Of a DNA stretch of 64,000 bases, positions 35,584 through 44,846 are shown piece after piece. The number at the start of each line of letters is the position of its first letter. The stretch's first letter is position 1. The notes under the pieces were generated by a model. That model saw only the letters and a list, made by a program, of their open reading frames with translations, was not told where the DNA came from and made no database searches. The stretch is from contig NZ_KQ948425.1 of the NCBI RefSeq assembly GCF_001514065.1, forward strand, positions 748,519 to 812,518, in the 5' to 3' direction. This stretch comes from Streptomyces antibioticus (GTDB lineage: Bacteria; Actinomycetota; Actinomycetes; Streptomycetales; Streptomycetaceae). Both the position numbers and the translations under genes were made by a program.

Positions 35584-36510
35584 ATGCCTTACCTCCACCG
35601 CCCCGCGCGGCTCGCCGACGCGCCCGCGATCACCGAGCTGCTCAATGCCGTCGACGAGATCGAGATCGGCCGGCGCGAGACCGACCTCCCCACCGTCGAG
35701 GCCGATCTCAAGCACCCGGAGGTCGACCTGGAGCACGACTCCTGGCTGGCCTTCGACGGGGAGCGGCTGGTGGCGTACGGGCTGCTGTGGGACGACTCCG
35801 GGAACGAGCGGATCGACGTCGACCACTACGTCCTGCCCGACGATCAGGCGGCCGGGGAACAGATCCTCGACGCCCTCCAGATCAGGGCCGTCGAGCGGGC
35901 CCGGGCGAACGGCGCCGACAAGGCCGTCGTCCATCTGCATCTCAACGCCCGGCCGACCCTGGACACTTCACTGATCGAGGCGCGCGGCTGGTACGTCGTA
36001 CGCCGCTACCACGTGCTGGAACGCCCGCTCGACCAAACCCTGGACCGCGCCCCGGAGCTGCCCGAAGGCGTCCGCATCCGTCCATGTGCCACCGAGGCGG
36101 ACCGTCAACGCGCCCATGTGCTCCACCAGTCGAGTTTCGCGGAGCACTTCGACTTCCAGCCACGCGCCTACGAGCAGTGGCTGCACGACATCGACGCCGA
36201 GCGTCTGGACTGGTCGCTGGTGTGGATCGTCGGTACCGAGGAGCGGGGCGATGCCGGGTTCCTGATCGCGCGGGACGACCGTGCGGCCATGGGGTGGATC
36301 CGCAGCGTGGGGGTGCTCAGCGAGGCCCGGGGACAAGGGCTGGGCGGGCTGCTGCTGCGGCACGCCTTCGCCGCGTTCGCCGCGCGGGGGCGGGACACCG
36401 TGGGGCTGGGGGTGGACACGGCCAACGCGACCGGCGCACCCGAGCTGTACGGACGTAACGGGATGAAGCTCCACTACGCCGTCGACACTTGGGAGACGGT
36501 GCTGACCTGA
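35584..36510 (+). CDS. Tandem GNAT acetyltransferase
   Basis: 308 residues with two GNAT-like halves. The first (1-150) reads ITELLNAVDEIEIGRRETDLPTVEADL...SWLAFDGERLVAYGLL. The second (160-308) has the intact acetyl-CoA motif SVGVLSEARGQGLGGLLLRHAF and the terminal GVDTANATGAPELYGRNGMKL. This layout resembles MshD-type and eis-distant actinobacterial acetyltransferases, where only the second half is catalytic. Substrate is unknown. It ends 24 bp before the methyltransferase gene on the same strand, so co-transcription is likely. Confidence 0.82.
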   Translation: MPYLHRPARLADAPAITELLNAVDEIEIGRRETDLPTVEADLKHPEVDLEHDSWLAFDGERLVAYGLLWDDSGNERIDVDHYVLPDDQAAGEQILDALQIRAVERARANGADKAVVHLHLNARPTLDTSLIEARGWYVVRRYHVLERPLDQTLDRAPELPEGVRIRPCATEADRQRAHVLHQSSFAEHFDFQPRAYEQWLHDIDAERLDWSLVWIVGTEERGDAGFLIARDDRAAMGWIRSVGVLSEARGQGLGGLLLRHAFAAFAARGRDTVGLGVDTANATGAPELYGRNGMKLHYAVDTWETVLT

Positions 36511-36533
36511 GCACGGCGGCGAAAGGCAGGCGG

Positions 36534-37310
36534 ATGCCCTCGACCAGGGACTTCTACGACGACCTGGCCTCCGACTACCACCTGATGTTCGCGGACTGGG
36601 ACGCGAGCAGGGCCCGCCAGGCCGCCGTCCTCGACACCCTCGTCCGGCGGCGTCTGGGCGCGGGCCCGCATCGCGTCCTGGACTGCTCCTGCGGGATCGG
36701 CACCCAGGCGATCGGGCTGGCCGGGGCCGGGTACGACGTCGTCGGCAGCGACCTCAGTCCCCGCGCGGCAGCGCGCGCCACGGCCGAGGCGGCGGCCCGG
36801 GGCATCGGTCTCCCGACGGCCGCCGCCGACATGCGCCGACTGCCGTTCGCGCGGTCCGTCTTCGATGTCGTCGTCTGCGCCGACAACTCGCTCGCGCACC
36901 TGCTCTCCGCGCAGGACGTCGCGGCGGCGCTCGGCGCCATGCGACGGGTGCTGCGGGACGGCGGGCTGCTGGTGCTCACGGTCCGGGACTACGACCAACT
37001 CCGCCTGACCCGGCCCACCTCGACACCGCCGCAGGTCAGGGAGACACCGGACGGCCGGGTGATCACCTTTCAGCTCTGGCACTGGCACGAGGACGGCGAG
37101 CGCTACGACCTGGAGCACTTCCAGCTGATCCCCGCCGGGGACGGCTGGAAGGTCCGGCGGCGTACCGCCACCTCCTGGGCGCTGCCCCGGCCGCAGCTGA
37201 CCCGGCTGCTCGCCGAGGCGGGCTACGCCGACGTCATGTGGCACGCCCCGGAGGCGACGGGGTTCCATCAGCCGGTCGTCACGTGTCAGGTGCGGCGGGC
37301 CAGCACGTAG
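36534..37310 (+). CDS. Class I SAM-dependent methyltransferase
   Basis: 258 residues from ATG 36534, preceded by AAAGGCAGG. Motif I is VLDCSCGIGTQAIGLAGAG (about 45-63), with VVGSDLSPRA for strand 2 and FDVVVCADNSLAHLLSA for motif IV. The C-terminal region FQLWHWHEDGERYDLEHFQLI supplies a beta extension. In place of the common GCG the motif has CSCGIG, as in glycine/sarcosine methyltransferase-like proteins. Substrate is unknown. Its 3' end overlaps the convergent methyltransferase gene by 25 bp. Confidence 0.85.
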   Translation: MPSTRDFYDDLASDYHLMFADWDASRARQAAVLDTLVRRRLGAGPHRVLDCSCGIGTQAIGLAGAGYDVVGSDLSPRAAARATAEAAARGIGLPTAAADMRRLPFARSVFDVVVCADNSLAHLLSAQDVAAALGAMRRVLRDGGLLVLTVRDYDQLRLTRPTSTPPQVRETPDGRVITFQLWHWHEDGERYDLEHFQLIPAGDGWKVRRRTATSWALPRPQLTRLLAEAGYADVMWHAPEATGFHQPVVTCQVRRAST

Positions 37311-37927
37311 GCGCGGCGGGTCTCCGCCTCGTGGGCGTAGTGCGTGCGCTCCAGCTGCATCTCCACCGTGAAGCCGACCGATGCGAGCAGGTCCGTGAGG
37401 CGCCCGGGGTCGAGGAAACGGAAGTCGACGTCGACGGAGTGACCCCACCATTCGTCCAGGTGCCTGACCTCCTCGCCGACGTGGAAGGAGAGGAGGAGCA
37501 GGCCCTCAGGGCGCAGGACCCGCTCCATCTCCTCGAAGGCGCGCCGCAGTTCGCCGGGTTCGAGGTGGATGACGGTGTAAAGGGCGATCAGGGAGCCGAA
37601 CTCTCCGTCCTTCGCCGGGAGTTCCAGCAGGTCGCCCTGGCGGAACTCGACCTCCGGGAAGCGGCTGCGGCCCGCCTCGACCATGCCCGCGGACAGATCG
37701 ATCCCGACCGTTCGCGCGCCCTTCTGCGCCAGCCAGGCCGCCACATGCCCGGGACCGCAGCCCAAGTCACCGATCGCCGAACCCGGTTCGGTCTGTTCGA
37801 GGAGCGCGGTCAGCAACGCCCTGTCCAGGGGCTTGCCTTCGAGCTCGGCATGGAGCCGGGTCGTGTACTCCTCGGCCACGGTGTCGTAGCTGTGGCGTAC
37901 GGAGTCGTGCCGTGTGTGATCACCCAT
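37286..37927 (-). CDS. Class I SAM-dependent methyltransferase
   Basis: 213 residues. Motif I is AIGDLGCGPGHVAAWLAQKG (about 51-70), with TVGIDLSAGMVEAGRSRFP and the acidic FGSLIALYTVIHLEP region. The short chain and DSVRHSYDTVAEEYTTRLH start resemble methyltransferase-11/25 family members acting on small molecules. Substrate is unknown. Tail-to-tail overlap of 25 bp with the preceding methyltransferase gene. Confidence 0.85.
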   Translation of the reverse strand: MGDHTRHDSVRHSYDTVAEEYTTRLHAELEGKPLDRALLTALLEQTEPGSAIGDLGCGPGHVAAWLAQKGARTVGIDLSAGMVEAGRSRFPEVEFRQGDLLELPAKDGEFGSLIALYTVIHLEPGELRRAFEEMERVLRPEGLLLLSFHVGEEVRHLDEWWGHSVDVDFRFLDPGRLTDLLASVGFTVEMQLERTHYAHEAETRRAYVLARRT

Positions 37928-38174
37928 ACGGCCAGCATGTCACCTCGGTGCGGAACGCCGGTCGGGCGGGCCGTCGCCGGCCACCTGGGAGGTGCCGTAG
38001 GGGTTTCCTGACTGGAACTGGACGGGGTCGGTGTAGCCGGGCGGCACGACGATGCCGTCCCAGTGACGGCTCGGCGCGGGGACAGGCGGCGCCGCGGGCG
38101 ACCCGGCCGACCGTCTCCGGAAGGACGAGAGTCCGGCGCGGGCGCGTCGACGCCGCGCCCGCCGGCAGGTGCCG

Positions 38175-38636
38175 TCACTCCATCAACCCGGCCGCGAGCG
38201 TCGCGCCCAGCTCCCAGCAGGCCTGCACGTCGGGCTTCTCCGGCGTTCCGGTCACCGTCACGGCATCCGCCGCGCGGCGCCAGCCGAGGCCCGTGGTGAC
38301 GGCCTCGATGCCGCGTACCGCGCCGGTCACGTCGCTGCCGCCGTGCACCCAGTAGCCGAAGGGCCGCCCTCGCGTCTCGTCCAGGCACGGGTAGTAGACC
38401 TGGTCGAAGAAGTGCTTGAGGGCCCCGGACATGTAGCCGAGGTTCGCCGGTGTGCCCAGCAGGAAGCCGTCGGCGGCGAGCACGTCGGAGGCGGTGGCCG
38501 CGAGCGCGGCCCGCCGCACGACCTGGACGTTCTCGATCTCCGGGTCCGTGGCCCCGGAGACGACGGCTTCCAGCAGCGCCTGGCAGTTGGGCGAGGGGGT
38601 GTGATGCACGATCAGCAAGGTAGGCACACCCCGCAC
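38175..38636 (-). CDS. Flavodoxin-like NAD(P)H-dependent FMN reductase family protein
   Basis: 153 residues with the flavodoxin fold: LLIVHHTPSPNCQALLEAVVSGA (FMN phosphate loop), AADGFLLGTPANLGYMSGALKHFFDQV and RPFGYWVHGGSDVTGAV. The GTPANLGYMSGALKHFFD segment is typical of NADPH-dependent FMN reductases/flavodoxins. GTG 38636 or GTG 38627 may be the start; neither has a clear ribosome site. Isolated between the methyltransferase and DUF4352-like genes; the 247 bp before it (37928-38174) contain no gene. Confidence 0.82.
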   Translation of the reverse strand: MRGVPTLLIVHHTPSPNCQALLEAVVSGATDPEIENVQVVRRAALAATASDVLAADGFLLGTPANLGYMSGALKHFFDQVYYPCLDETRGRPFGYWVHGGSDVTGAVRGIEAVTTGLGWRRAADAVTVTGTPEKPDVQACWELGATLAAGLME

Positions 38637-38685
38637 CCTGCCGTCGGCCGGGCACCCGGCGCAAACGCGGCGGCCGCCGCGCGGG

Positions 38686-39390
38686 TTACTTCACCTTGCC
38701 GGTGAAGATCGCGGTCTCCGACTCGTAGTCGGGCGCCACCTCGATCTGGAGGAAGGACTCGCCCTTGGGCAGTTCGCAGCCCCACGGCACGGAGAGGGAC
38801 CGGCCGGCCAGGATGCTGGTGTCGGGCAGACCGTCGAGTCCGTCGTCGTAGATGGACTCCCCTTCCTTGCCCTCGTCGCCGTAGGCGCAGTTCACCGTCA
38901 TCATCGAGGCGTCGATCTTCTTGTCCGACTTGTTCACGATCTTGATGGTGAACTTGGCGTACGGAGTCTTCTCCGGGGACGCGTACTCGCCGGAGACCGC
39001 CCGTGTGATCTTGGTCAGGCTGATCTCGACGTCGTTATCATAGGCGATGGTGTCGCCGAACCCGTAGGAGTCGTCGCCGGAGTCCTCGGCCGGCGTCTCG
39101 GAGTCCGCCGCGTCGGTGGCGGAGTCGTCGGCGGCGGTGTCACCGCCCTCGGCCGGTGCCGTCTTGGTGACGGTGACGGTCGGCGCCGCCTCGGCCTTGT
39201 CGTCGCCGGTCACGCTCGCCGTGACGACGGCGGCCAGGACCGCCGCGACCACCGCCGCGCCGGCGGCGATGAGGACCGTGGTGGTCTTCTTCGGCGGCTG
39301 AGGCGCTTGCGGCGGCTGCGGCGGGTAGTAGCCGGGCCCCGGCGGCGGGTTGTAGCCGGGCATGGGCGGCTGCGTGTTGTCGTAACTCAT
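38686..39390 (-). CDS. Membrane-anchored DUF4352-like protein
   Basis: 234 residues from ATG 39390, with GGGGGGA just upstream. A proline/tyrosine-rich cytoplasmic N-terminus (PPMPGYNPPPGPGYYPPQPP) is followed by one membrane segment (about 37-60), a threonine/aspartate-rich linker and a C-terminal Ig-like domain with AYDNDVEISLTKITRAV...KFTIKIVNKSDKKIDASMMTVNCAYG and a second Cys in WGCELPKG, as in DUF4352/telomeric-repeat-type extracellular domains. The protein is exposed outside the membrane; its function is unknown. Confidence 0.8.
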   Translation of the reverse strand: MSYDNTQPPMPGYNPPPGPGYYPPQPPQAPQPPKKTTTVLIAAGAAVVAAVLAAVVTASVTGDDKAEAAPTVTVTKTAPAEGGDTAADDSATDAADSETPAEDSGDDSYGFGDTIAYDNDVEISLTKITRAVSGEYASPEKTPYAKFTIKIVNKSDKKIDASMMTVNCAYGDEGKEGESIYDDGLDGLPDTSILAGRSLSVPWGCELPKGESFLQIEVAPDYESETAIFTGKVK

Positions 39391-39490
39391 GGTCCCCCCA
39401 GGGATTTCTGTTTCGCGATCAATCATCGCCCGGGGGACCCTGATTGTGGAGGTGTCGTAATGAAAATGTGCTGATGAGCGGGGTGTTCGG

Positions 39491-41827
39491 CTACTCCGTG
39501 CGCAGTGCCGTCGCGGTGCGGGCCCGCGCCGCCCAGGTCGCCGGGAGCAGCGCGCCGAGCGCGGCGATGAGGATGCCGGCGCAGCCGAGCAGGAGCAGCT
39601 CCGGGGTGTCGTACACGTCGAGGACGGCCTTCGGCAGTCCGGTGTCGGCGGTCTCCGCCATCTTCGGCAGGACGTAGCCGTGCAGTGCGAACCCGACGGG
39701 CACCCCGACCAGTCCGCCGACCACCCCGATCCCGGCCACCGAGGCGAGCACGAGGCTCACCGTCTGCCGCGGCGACATGCCGAGCGCCTTGCACACGCCC
39801 AAGTCGTGGACGCGCTCCCGGGTGTCGAGGACGACGGAGTTGAGCACACCGAGGCCGGCGACGGAGACCAGCATCAGGGTGAGGAGCACCGCCATCGCGT
39901 CGAGGACGAGGATCAGGTTGTCCTGCCGTGAAGGGGAGTTGGCGATGGCCTGGCCGCCGAGCGCGCTCACCGTCTGGTCGAGCTTCATGGCGTACTGGGT
40001 GGCCTGGACGCCCGACCTGAGGTCGGCGAGGAACATCTGCGGCTGGACGGTGGGGAAGTCGGCGAGGCTCGCGTGGAAGCGGAGTCCGTCGTCGGAGGTG
40101 TCGAAGGCCTCGCCGACGATCGTCAGGGTCCGCGCCTGCTTGCCGACCGTCACCCGCAGCGTGTCGCCGACCTCGGTCTCGGTGGTGTTCAGGAAGTGGG
40201 TGGAGACCACGACCTGGCCGGGTCCCGTGATCCAGTGCCCGGAGATCATCTCGTAGGAGGCGGAACGCAGATCACCGTCGTAGAGCACCGCCTGCACGGC
40301 ACCCGAGACGCCGACCGCGGTGCCGTCCGTCTGGGTCCGTTCGTAGTAGGTGTCGGTGCCGGACTGCTGCTCGATGGCCGCGGCGACCTGCGTGGGATCG
40401 GCGGTGGCGGTCTCGCCGCCGCCGGGTCCCGAGCGAGGTTGACCGGTGAACACGGTGACCGGGGCGCGGTCCTCCGGGTCCTGGGCCGAGCCGACCGCGT
40501 TGAGGGACGCGGTCAGCCCGAGCGCGAAGGTCGCCGCGACGGTGCCGAAGGCGACCGCGAGCAGCATGGCGAGGGTGCGCACGGGATGCGCGAAGGGGCC
40601 GGCGAGGCCGTACGTCACCGCGCGCGGCAACGGCAGCCGCCCCGCCGCCCGGTGGGCCCACTGCCCCCGCCCGGTGCGCGGTGCCCGGCCGACCGCGATG
40701 GCCTCCACGGTCGGCAGCCGGCCGGCCCGCAGCGCGGGCACCAGCGCGGCGACCGCGACGACGAACAGCGCGGCGCCGGCCACCAGGACGTCCACCCACC
40801 AGGCCACCGACAGCGACGCGCTGCCGTAGACCGTCTCGGTGTCCTCCAGGAGCGGCATCGCCATCAGGTTTCCCAGGACGACGCCCAGCGCGATCCCGGC
40901 TCCGGCGGGGACCAGCGCCTGGGCGACATAGGCGCGTACGACCTCGCGCGGGGTGAAGCCGAGGGCCTTGAGGATGCCGATCCGGCGCAGGCCGGTGCCG
41001 ACGGCACCGCTGATGACGCTGCCGACGATGATGACCGACATGACGATGCCCAGGACGCCGAACGCCATGAGGAAGGGGATGGTCGGCGCCGCGCTCCGGT
41101 CGGCGGCGCGCTTGGTGTCCAGCCAGGACTCGGTGCCCATCAGCGCCCCGGCGGGCAGGGCGGCGGTCAGCTTTCGGCGGTCGGCGGCGAGCTGCGCCTT
41201 GGTGTCCGCGGAGTCGAAGCGGTAGAGCATCTGGCGGGTGACGCGGGTGTCGTCGGAGGCGAGCGCCGTGACCTGTGCGGGGGTCGCCCAGGCGTCGGCG
41301 GTCTCGCCGACCGAGTGGGCGAAGCCGACGACCGTGAGGGCCGTGCTGTCCGCGGCGTCCGAGGTGTGGAGCGTGGCGCCGAGCCGGAGGGCCGGCCCCT
41401 CGAACCCGCTGGAGAGGACGACCTCGCCGGCCTTCGTCGGCCACCGTCCGGACTTCAGGTTCAGCCGGTCGACGTCGGTGTGCGGTGCGGACCGTCCCAC
41501 CAGCGTCACCGGCGGCAGGTGGCCACCGCCCTCGTCCACCGGCCGGACCGTCGTGACGGGGTAGGGCCCCGCGCTGCCCGTGACCCCGTCGAGCCGTCCG
41601 GTGGCCTTGAGTTGGTCCGTGCTCGCCTTGGCCGGGTCGAACTGCGCGACGAGGTGCGCGCCGTGCTGCGCGGCGAAGGCGTGGTCGAAGGGCGCGTTGG
41701 AGGCGACCATCAGCGATCCGGCGACGACGGCCGAGGCCACGGCCATCAGGGTGGCGAGGGCGATGACGACGGTCTGCACCCGCCGCCGCCCCACCCCGGA
41801 CCGTACGACGCGGCTGAGCGCGCTCAT
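39491..41827 (-). CDS. ABC transporter permease (FtsX/MacB type)
   Basis: 778 residues. An N-terminal membrane segment (VQTVVIALATLMAVASAVVAGSLMV) precedes a large extracytoplasmic domain, then three segments (FLMAFGVLGIVMSVIIVGSVISGAV, GIALGVVLGNLMAMPLL, VLVAGAALFVVAVAALVPAL) and a second, similar half ending in DAMAVLLTLMLVSVAGLGVLNSVVL and LLLLGCAGILIAALGALLP. This is the duplicated FtsX architecture of lipid, peptide or antibiotic export/sensing permeases. It overlaps the ATPase gene by 4 bp (ATGA), so they form one operon. The neighbouring two-component system may regulate it. Confidence 0.9.
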   Translation of the reverse strand: MSALSRVVRSGVGRRRVQTVVIALATLMAVASAVVAGSLMVASNAPFDHAFAAQHGAHLVAQFDPAKASTDQLKATGRLDGVTGSAGPYPVTTVRPVDEGGGHLPPVTLVGRSAPHTDVDRLNLKSGRWPTKAGEVVLSSGFEGPALRLGATLHTSDAADSTALTVVGFAHSVGETADAWATPAQVTALASDDTRVTRQMLYRFDSADTKAQLAADRRKLTAALPAGALMGTESWLDTKRAADRSAAPTIPFLMAFGVLGIVMSVIIVGSVISGAVGTGLRRIGILKALGFTPREVVRAYVAQALVPAGAGIALGVVLGNLMAMPLLEDTETVYGSASLSVAWWVDVLVAGAALFVVAVAALVPALRAGRLPTVEAIAVGRAPRTGRGQWAHRAAGRLPLPRAVTYGLAGPFAHPVRTLAMLLAVAFGTVAATFALGLTASLNAVGSAQDPEDRAPVTVFTGQPRSGPGGGETATADPTQVAAAIEQQSGTDTYYERTQTDGTAVGVSGAVQAVLYDGDLRSASYEMISGHWITGPGQVVVSTHFLNTTETEVGDTLRVTVGKQARTLTIVGEAFDTSDDGLRFHASLADFPTVQPQMFLADLRSGVQATQYAMKLDQTVSALGGQAIANSPSRQDNLILVLDAMAVLLTLMLVSVAGLGVLNSVVLDTRERVHDLGVCKALGMSPRQTVSLVLASVAGIGVVGGLVGVPVGFALHGYVLPKMAETADTGLPKAVLDVYDTPELLLLGCAGILIAALGALLPATWAARARTATALRTE

Positions 41828-42516
41828 CGGACCGCCTCCGCCTGGGTGTCGAGGGCGAGGTGGCCGTCGACGAGGTGGATCGTGCGGCTCGCGACCGCCT
41901 CGGCGAGGGCCGGGTCGTGGGTGACCAGCACGATGGTCTGGCCGCCCCGGTGCAGGTCCACCAGCAGTTCCCGTACGTCGTGGCCCGAGGCGCTGTCGAG
42001 GGCGCCGGTCGGTTCGTCGGCGAGGAGCAGCGCGGGCCGGTTCACCAACGCCCTTGCCACCGCGACCCGTTGCCGCTCACCGCCGGACAGCCGGCCCGGG
42101 TAGGTGCGGGCGTGCTTCTGGATGCCGAGCAGCTCCATGAGCTCGCCGGCCCGGGCGGCGGCCTTGCGGCGTGCGGTGCCGGTCAGTTGGGCGGGGAGCT
42201 GGATGTTGTCGGCGACGGTGAGGTCGTCGAGCAGGTTGAAGAACTGGAAGACCATGCCGATCCGTTCACGGCGGAACCGTGCCGACGCGTGCTCGCTCAG
42301 TTGGTCGACGCGCTCGCCGGCGACGGTCACCGTGCCGCTGGTCGGCCTGTCCAGGCCCGCGACGAGGTTCAGCAGCGTGGACTTGCCGCTGCCGGAGGGG
42401 CCGGTGACGGCGAGGGCCTCGCCCTGGGCGACACCGAGGTCGATCGGTCCGAGCGCGGGCGCGCCGGAACTGTCGTAGCGCTTGGCCACGCCCGACAGTT
42501 CGATCACTTGAGTCAT
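41824..42516 (-). CDS. ABC transporter ATP-binding protein (LolD/MacB type)
   Basis: 230 residues. Walker A is GPSGSGKST (about 40-48), the Q-loop is FQFFNLL, the signature is LSGGERQRVAVARAL and Walker B is LLLADEPTGALDSASG. It is the energy subunit of the FtsX-type permease encoded immediately downstream with a 4-bp overlap. Start ATG 42516 has only a weak GGACGAC site. It is divergent from the histidine kinase gene, sharing a 222-bp promoter region. Confidence 0.93.
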   Translation of the reverse strand: MTQVIELSGVAKRYDSSGAPALGPIDLGVAQGEALAVTGPSGSGKSTLLNLVAGLDRPTSGTVTVAGERVDQLSEHASARFRRERIGMVFQFFNLLDDLTVADNIQLPAQLTGTARRKAAARAGELMELLGIQKHARTYPGRLSGGERQRVAVARALVNRPALLLADEPTGALDSASGHDVRELLVDLHRGGQTIVLVTHDPALAEAVASRTIHLVDGHLALDTQAEAVR

Positions 42517-42738
42517 GGGAGTCGTCCGTCCTTGTGAGTGGAGTGGGCTCTTGCTGTGCACCGGCCCAGCGAAGGTAGGTGCGGGCGCGGGTGCGGCGCG
42601 TCGGCCGGGGCACCGACTTGCGGCCCTTCGCGCGGACGATCCGGGCGGCGGGTCATCCCTGCGGCGTACGCCTCGGGGACGGCCCGACGGCCTCCGAGAC
42701 GGACGCGGGTCCGGGAGGGCTGGTCGCACAATGTGCGG

Positions 42739-44049
42739 ATGGAGACGGAGGACCTGCGCCTACGGCGTACGGAGGACCGGCGCGGGTGGCGGCGGCAGCT
42801 GCGGGACACGCTGCGCCCTGAGCCGCGACGTGAGCCGTTGTCCCGGCGGGCCGTGTGGGGGGACGTGGTGCTGGCGGTGGTGCTGACCGCCGTCGCGCTG
42901 TTCGTCGCGGCGCGCTATCCGGGCGACGGGCCGATGAACGTGACCCCGGTCGATCTCGGCGCACCGGTCCCGCCCCGGCCGCCCGCGCCGGACCGGTGGA
43001 TGGTGGAGAAGGAGCCGGTCACCCCGCCCCTCGTGCTGGTCGTGCTCTCCGCGCTGCCGCTGGCGGTCCGGCGGCGGTACCCGTTCGTGGTGTTCGCGGT
43101 GGTGATGGCCGCGACACTGGCCATCGGGGACGACGCCTCCTGGATCAACGTGCTGACCTGCGTGGTCGGCGCGTACAGCGCCGTCATGTACAGCAGGCAC
43201 CGGGTCGGGGCGCTGGCCGGGCTGTTCGTGGCGGCCGTGCTCGCCGGGCTGGCGTTCCGGGACACCGAGCCGGTGCTGCCGGGGTGGTCGAGCCCCGCGG
43301 TGGTCCTGCTGATCGCCGGGGTGCTGGCCGGGCTGGCCCGGGTGTGGCAGCGGCAGCTGGCGGCGGGCCGGGAGCGCCTCGCCCGTCTGGAGCGCGAGCA
43401 GGAGGAGGCGATGCGCCGGGCGGTCGAGGAGGAACGCGCCCGGATAGCCGCCGAGTTGCACGACGTCGTGACCCACAATGTGAGCGTGATGGTCATCCAG
43501 GCGGGCGCGGCACGCAAGGTGATGGACGCGGCACCGGAGCGGTCGAAGGAGGCGTTGCTTGCGGTGGAGGCGGGCGGCAGGGCGGCGATGGCCGAACTGC
43601 GGCACGTCATGGGGCTGTTGGCGGCCCCGGACCCGGAGCAGCCCGAGGCGCTGGAGCCGCAGCCGGGGCTCGCGCAGCTCGACGCGCTGATCGTCCGCGT
43701 GCGGGCCGCCGGTACGCCGGTCGGTATCGCGGTGTCGCTGCCGCCCGAACCCCTGCCGCCCGGCGTCGACTTGACGGCGTACCGCGTGGTCCAGGAGGCG
43801 CTGACCAACACGATCAAGCACGCGCCGGGCGCCGAGGCGTCCGTCACGATCGGCTACGGCGACGACCGGCTGGAGATCGAGGTGGTCGACACCGGCGCCG
43901 TCCACGCTGCCGCACCGGCGGACGGCAACGGGCGCGGCCTGATCGGGCTGCGCGAGCGACTCGCCGTCTACGGCGGTGAGTTGACCGCAGGTCCGACACT
44001 CGCCGGCGGCTATCGCGTCAGAGCCCTCGTCCCGTGGCGGATCGCGTGA
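42739..44049 (+). CDS. NarL-family sensor histidine kinase
   Basis: 436 residues. Membrane part: about five hydrophobic segments between residues 35 and 205 (DVVLAVVLTAVALFVAARY, PLVLVVLSALPLAV, YPFVVFAVVMAATLAI, VLTCVVGAYSAVMY, AVVLLIAGVLAGLARVW). HisKA_3 has the phospho-accepting His241 in AELHDVVTHNVSVMVIQAG, and the HATPase has VVQEALTNTIKHAPG and GRGLIGLRERLAVYGG. It is coupled to the response regulator gene by a GTGA overlap and divergent from the ABC operon, a common arrangement for self-regulated efflux systems. Confidence 0.92.
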   Translation: METEDLRLRRTEDRRGWRRQLRDTLRPEPRREPLSRRAVWGDVVLAVVLTAVALFVAARYPGDGPMNVTPVDLGAPVPPRPPAPDRWMVEKEPVTPPLVLVVLSALPLAVRRRYPFVVFAVVMAATLAIGDDASWINVLTCVVGAYSAVMYSRHRVGALAGLFVAAVLAGLAFRDTEPVLPGWSSPAVVLLIAGVLAGLARVWQRQLAAGRERLARLEREQEEAMRRAVEEERARIAAELHDVVTHNVSVMVIQAGAARKVMDAAPERSKEALLAVEAGGRAAMAELRHVMGLLAAPDPEQPEALEPQPGLAQLDALIVRVRAAGTPVGIAVSLPPEPLPPGVDLTAYRVVQEALTNTIKHAPGAEASVTIGYGDDRLEIEVVDTGAVHAAAPADGNGRGLIGLRERLAVYGGELTAGPTLAGGYRVRALVPWRIA

Positions 44050-44756
44050 GCGGGCCTGCGCTGCGCGCCGTCATCGCCGACGACCAGGCCCTCGTACGCA
44101 CCGGCTTCGGGATGATCCTCGCCGCGGACGGCATCGAGGTGACCGCGGAGGCCGCCGACGGCGCCGAGGCGGTCGCCGCGGTCCGGCGCACCCGCCCCGA
44201 CGTGGTGCTGATGGACATCCGGATGCCCGGCATGGACGGCATCGAGGCCACCCGGCGCATCCTCGCCGACGACACTGCCGAGGGCACCCGTGTCATCATC
44301 CTGACCACGTACGACCTCGACCACTACGTGTACGCGGCGCTCACCGCGGGCGCCTCCGGCTTTCTCCCCAAGGACGTCACCCCCGAGCACCTGGTCGCCG
44401 CCGTACGCCTCGTGCAGTCCGGCGACGCCCTGCTCGCGCCGGCGATCACCCGTCGGCTGATCGAGCGCTTCGCCCAGCGCGAGGAGCCCCGCCCGGCCGC
44501 GTCCCCGCACCGCGATCTCTCCGCGCTGACCCCGCGCGAAGTGGAGGTGCTGCGGCTGCTCGCGACGGGCCTGAGCAACGCCGAGCTCGCGGAACGCCTG
44601 TTCCTCAGCCCCACCACGGTGAAGACCCACATCGGCCGCATCCTGTCCAAGCTGGAGCTGCGCGACCGCGTCCAGGCGGTCGTCCTCGCCTACGAGTCCG
44701 GACTGATCACACCGGGAAATCCGGAAGACGTCCCGGGCGCCGATCGTTACCGTTGA
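44046..44756 (+). CDS. NarL-family response regulator
   Basis: 236 residues from GTG 44046, which overlaps the kinase stop (GTGA); an in-frame GTG at 44034 is an alternative. The receiver has DDQA, phospho-Asp57 (VVLMDIRMPGMDG) and Lys in GFLPKDVTPEH. The C-terminal LuxR HTH reads LTPREVEVLRLLATGLSNAELAERLFLSPTTVKTHIGRILSKLELRDR. Probably controls the FtsX-type ABC operon. The candidate leader ORF of the alanyl-tRNA-synthetase-like gene begins 3 bp after its stop. Confidence 0.92.
   Translation: MSGPALRAVIADDQALVRTGFGMILAADGIEVTAEAADGAEAVAAVRRTRPDVVLMDIRMPGMDGIEATRRILADDTAEGTRVIILTTYDLDHYVYAALTAGASGFLPKDVTPEHLVAAVRLVQSGDALLAPAITRRLIERFAQREEPRPAASPHRDLSALTPREVEVLRLLATGLSNAELAERLFLSPTTVKTHIGRILSKLELRDRVQAVVLAYESGLITPGNPEDVPGADRYR
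44748..44753 (+). promoter_or_regulatory. Candidate -10 element for a leaderless leader-peptide transcript
   Basis: TACCGT fits the actinobacterial TANNNT -10 pattern and ends 6 bp before the ATG at 44760, the spacing expected if transcription starts at that A. The -35 region is not obvious. Confidence 0.35.
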
Positions 44757-44759
44757 GGC

Positions 44760-44828
44760 ATGGAGGTCACCCAGCACACCCACAGCGCAGCCGCGCGAGC
44801 GACCAGCTCCCCGGCTGCCCCCGCCTGA
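44760..44828 (+). CDS. Alanine-rich candidate leader peptide
   Basis: A 22-codon ORF whose product, MEVTQHTHSAAARATSSPAA plus PA, contains seven alanines. It precedes the free-standing alanyl-tRNA-synthetase-like gene by 113 bp, with a stable hairpin at 44847-44871 between them. There is no Shine-Dalgarno site of usual spacing, but a -10-like hexamer at 44748 would make the transcript leaderless. The pattern suggests ribosome-mediated attenuation responding to alanine charging; this is inference. Confidence 0.45.
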   Translation: MEVTQHTHSAAARATSSPAAPA

Positions 44829-44846
44829 CCTCACGTCATCTCTCCC

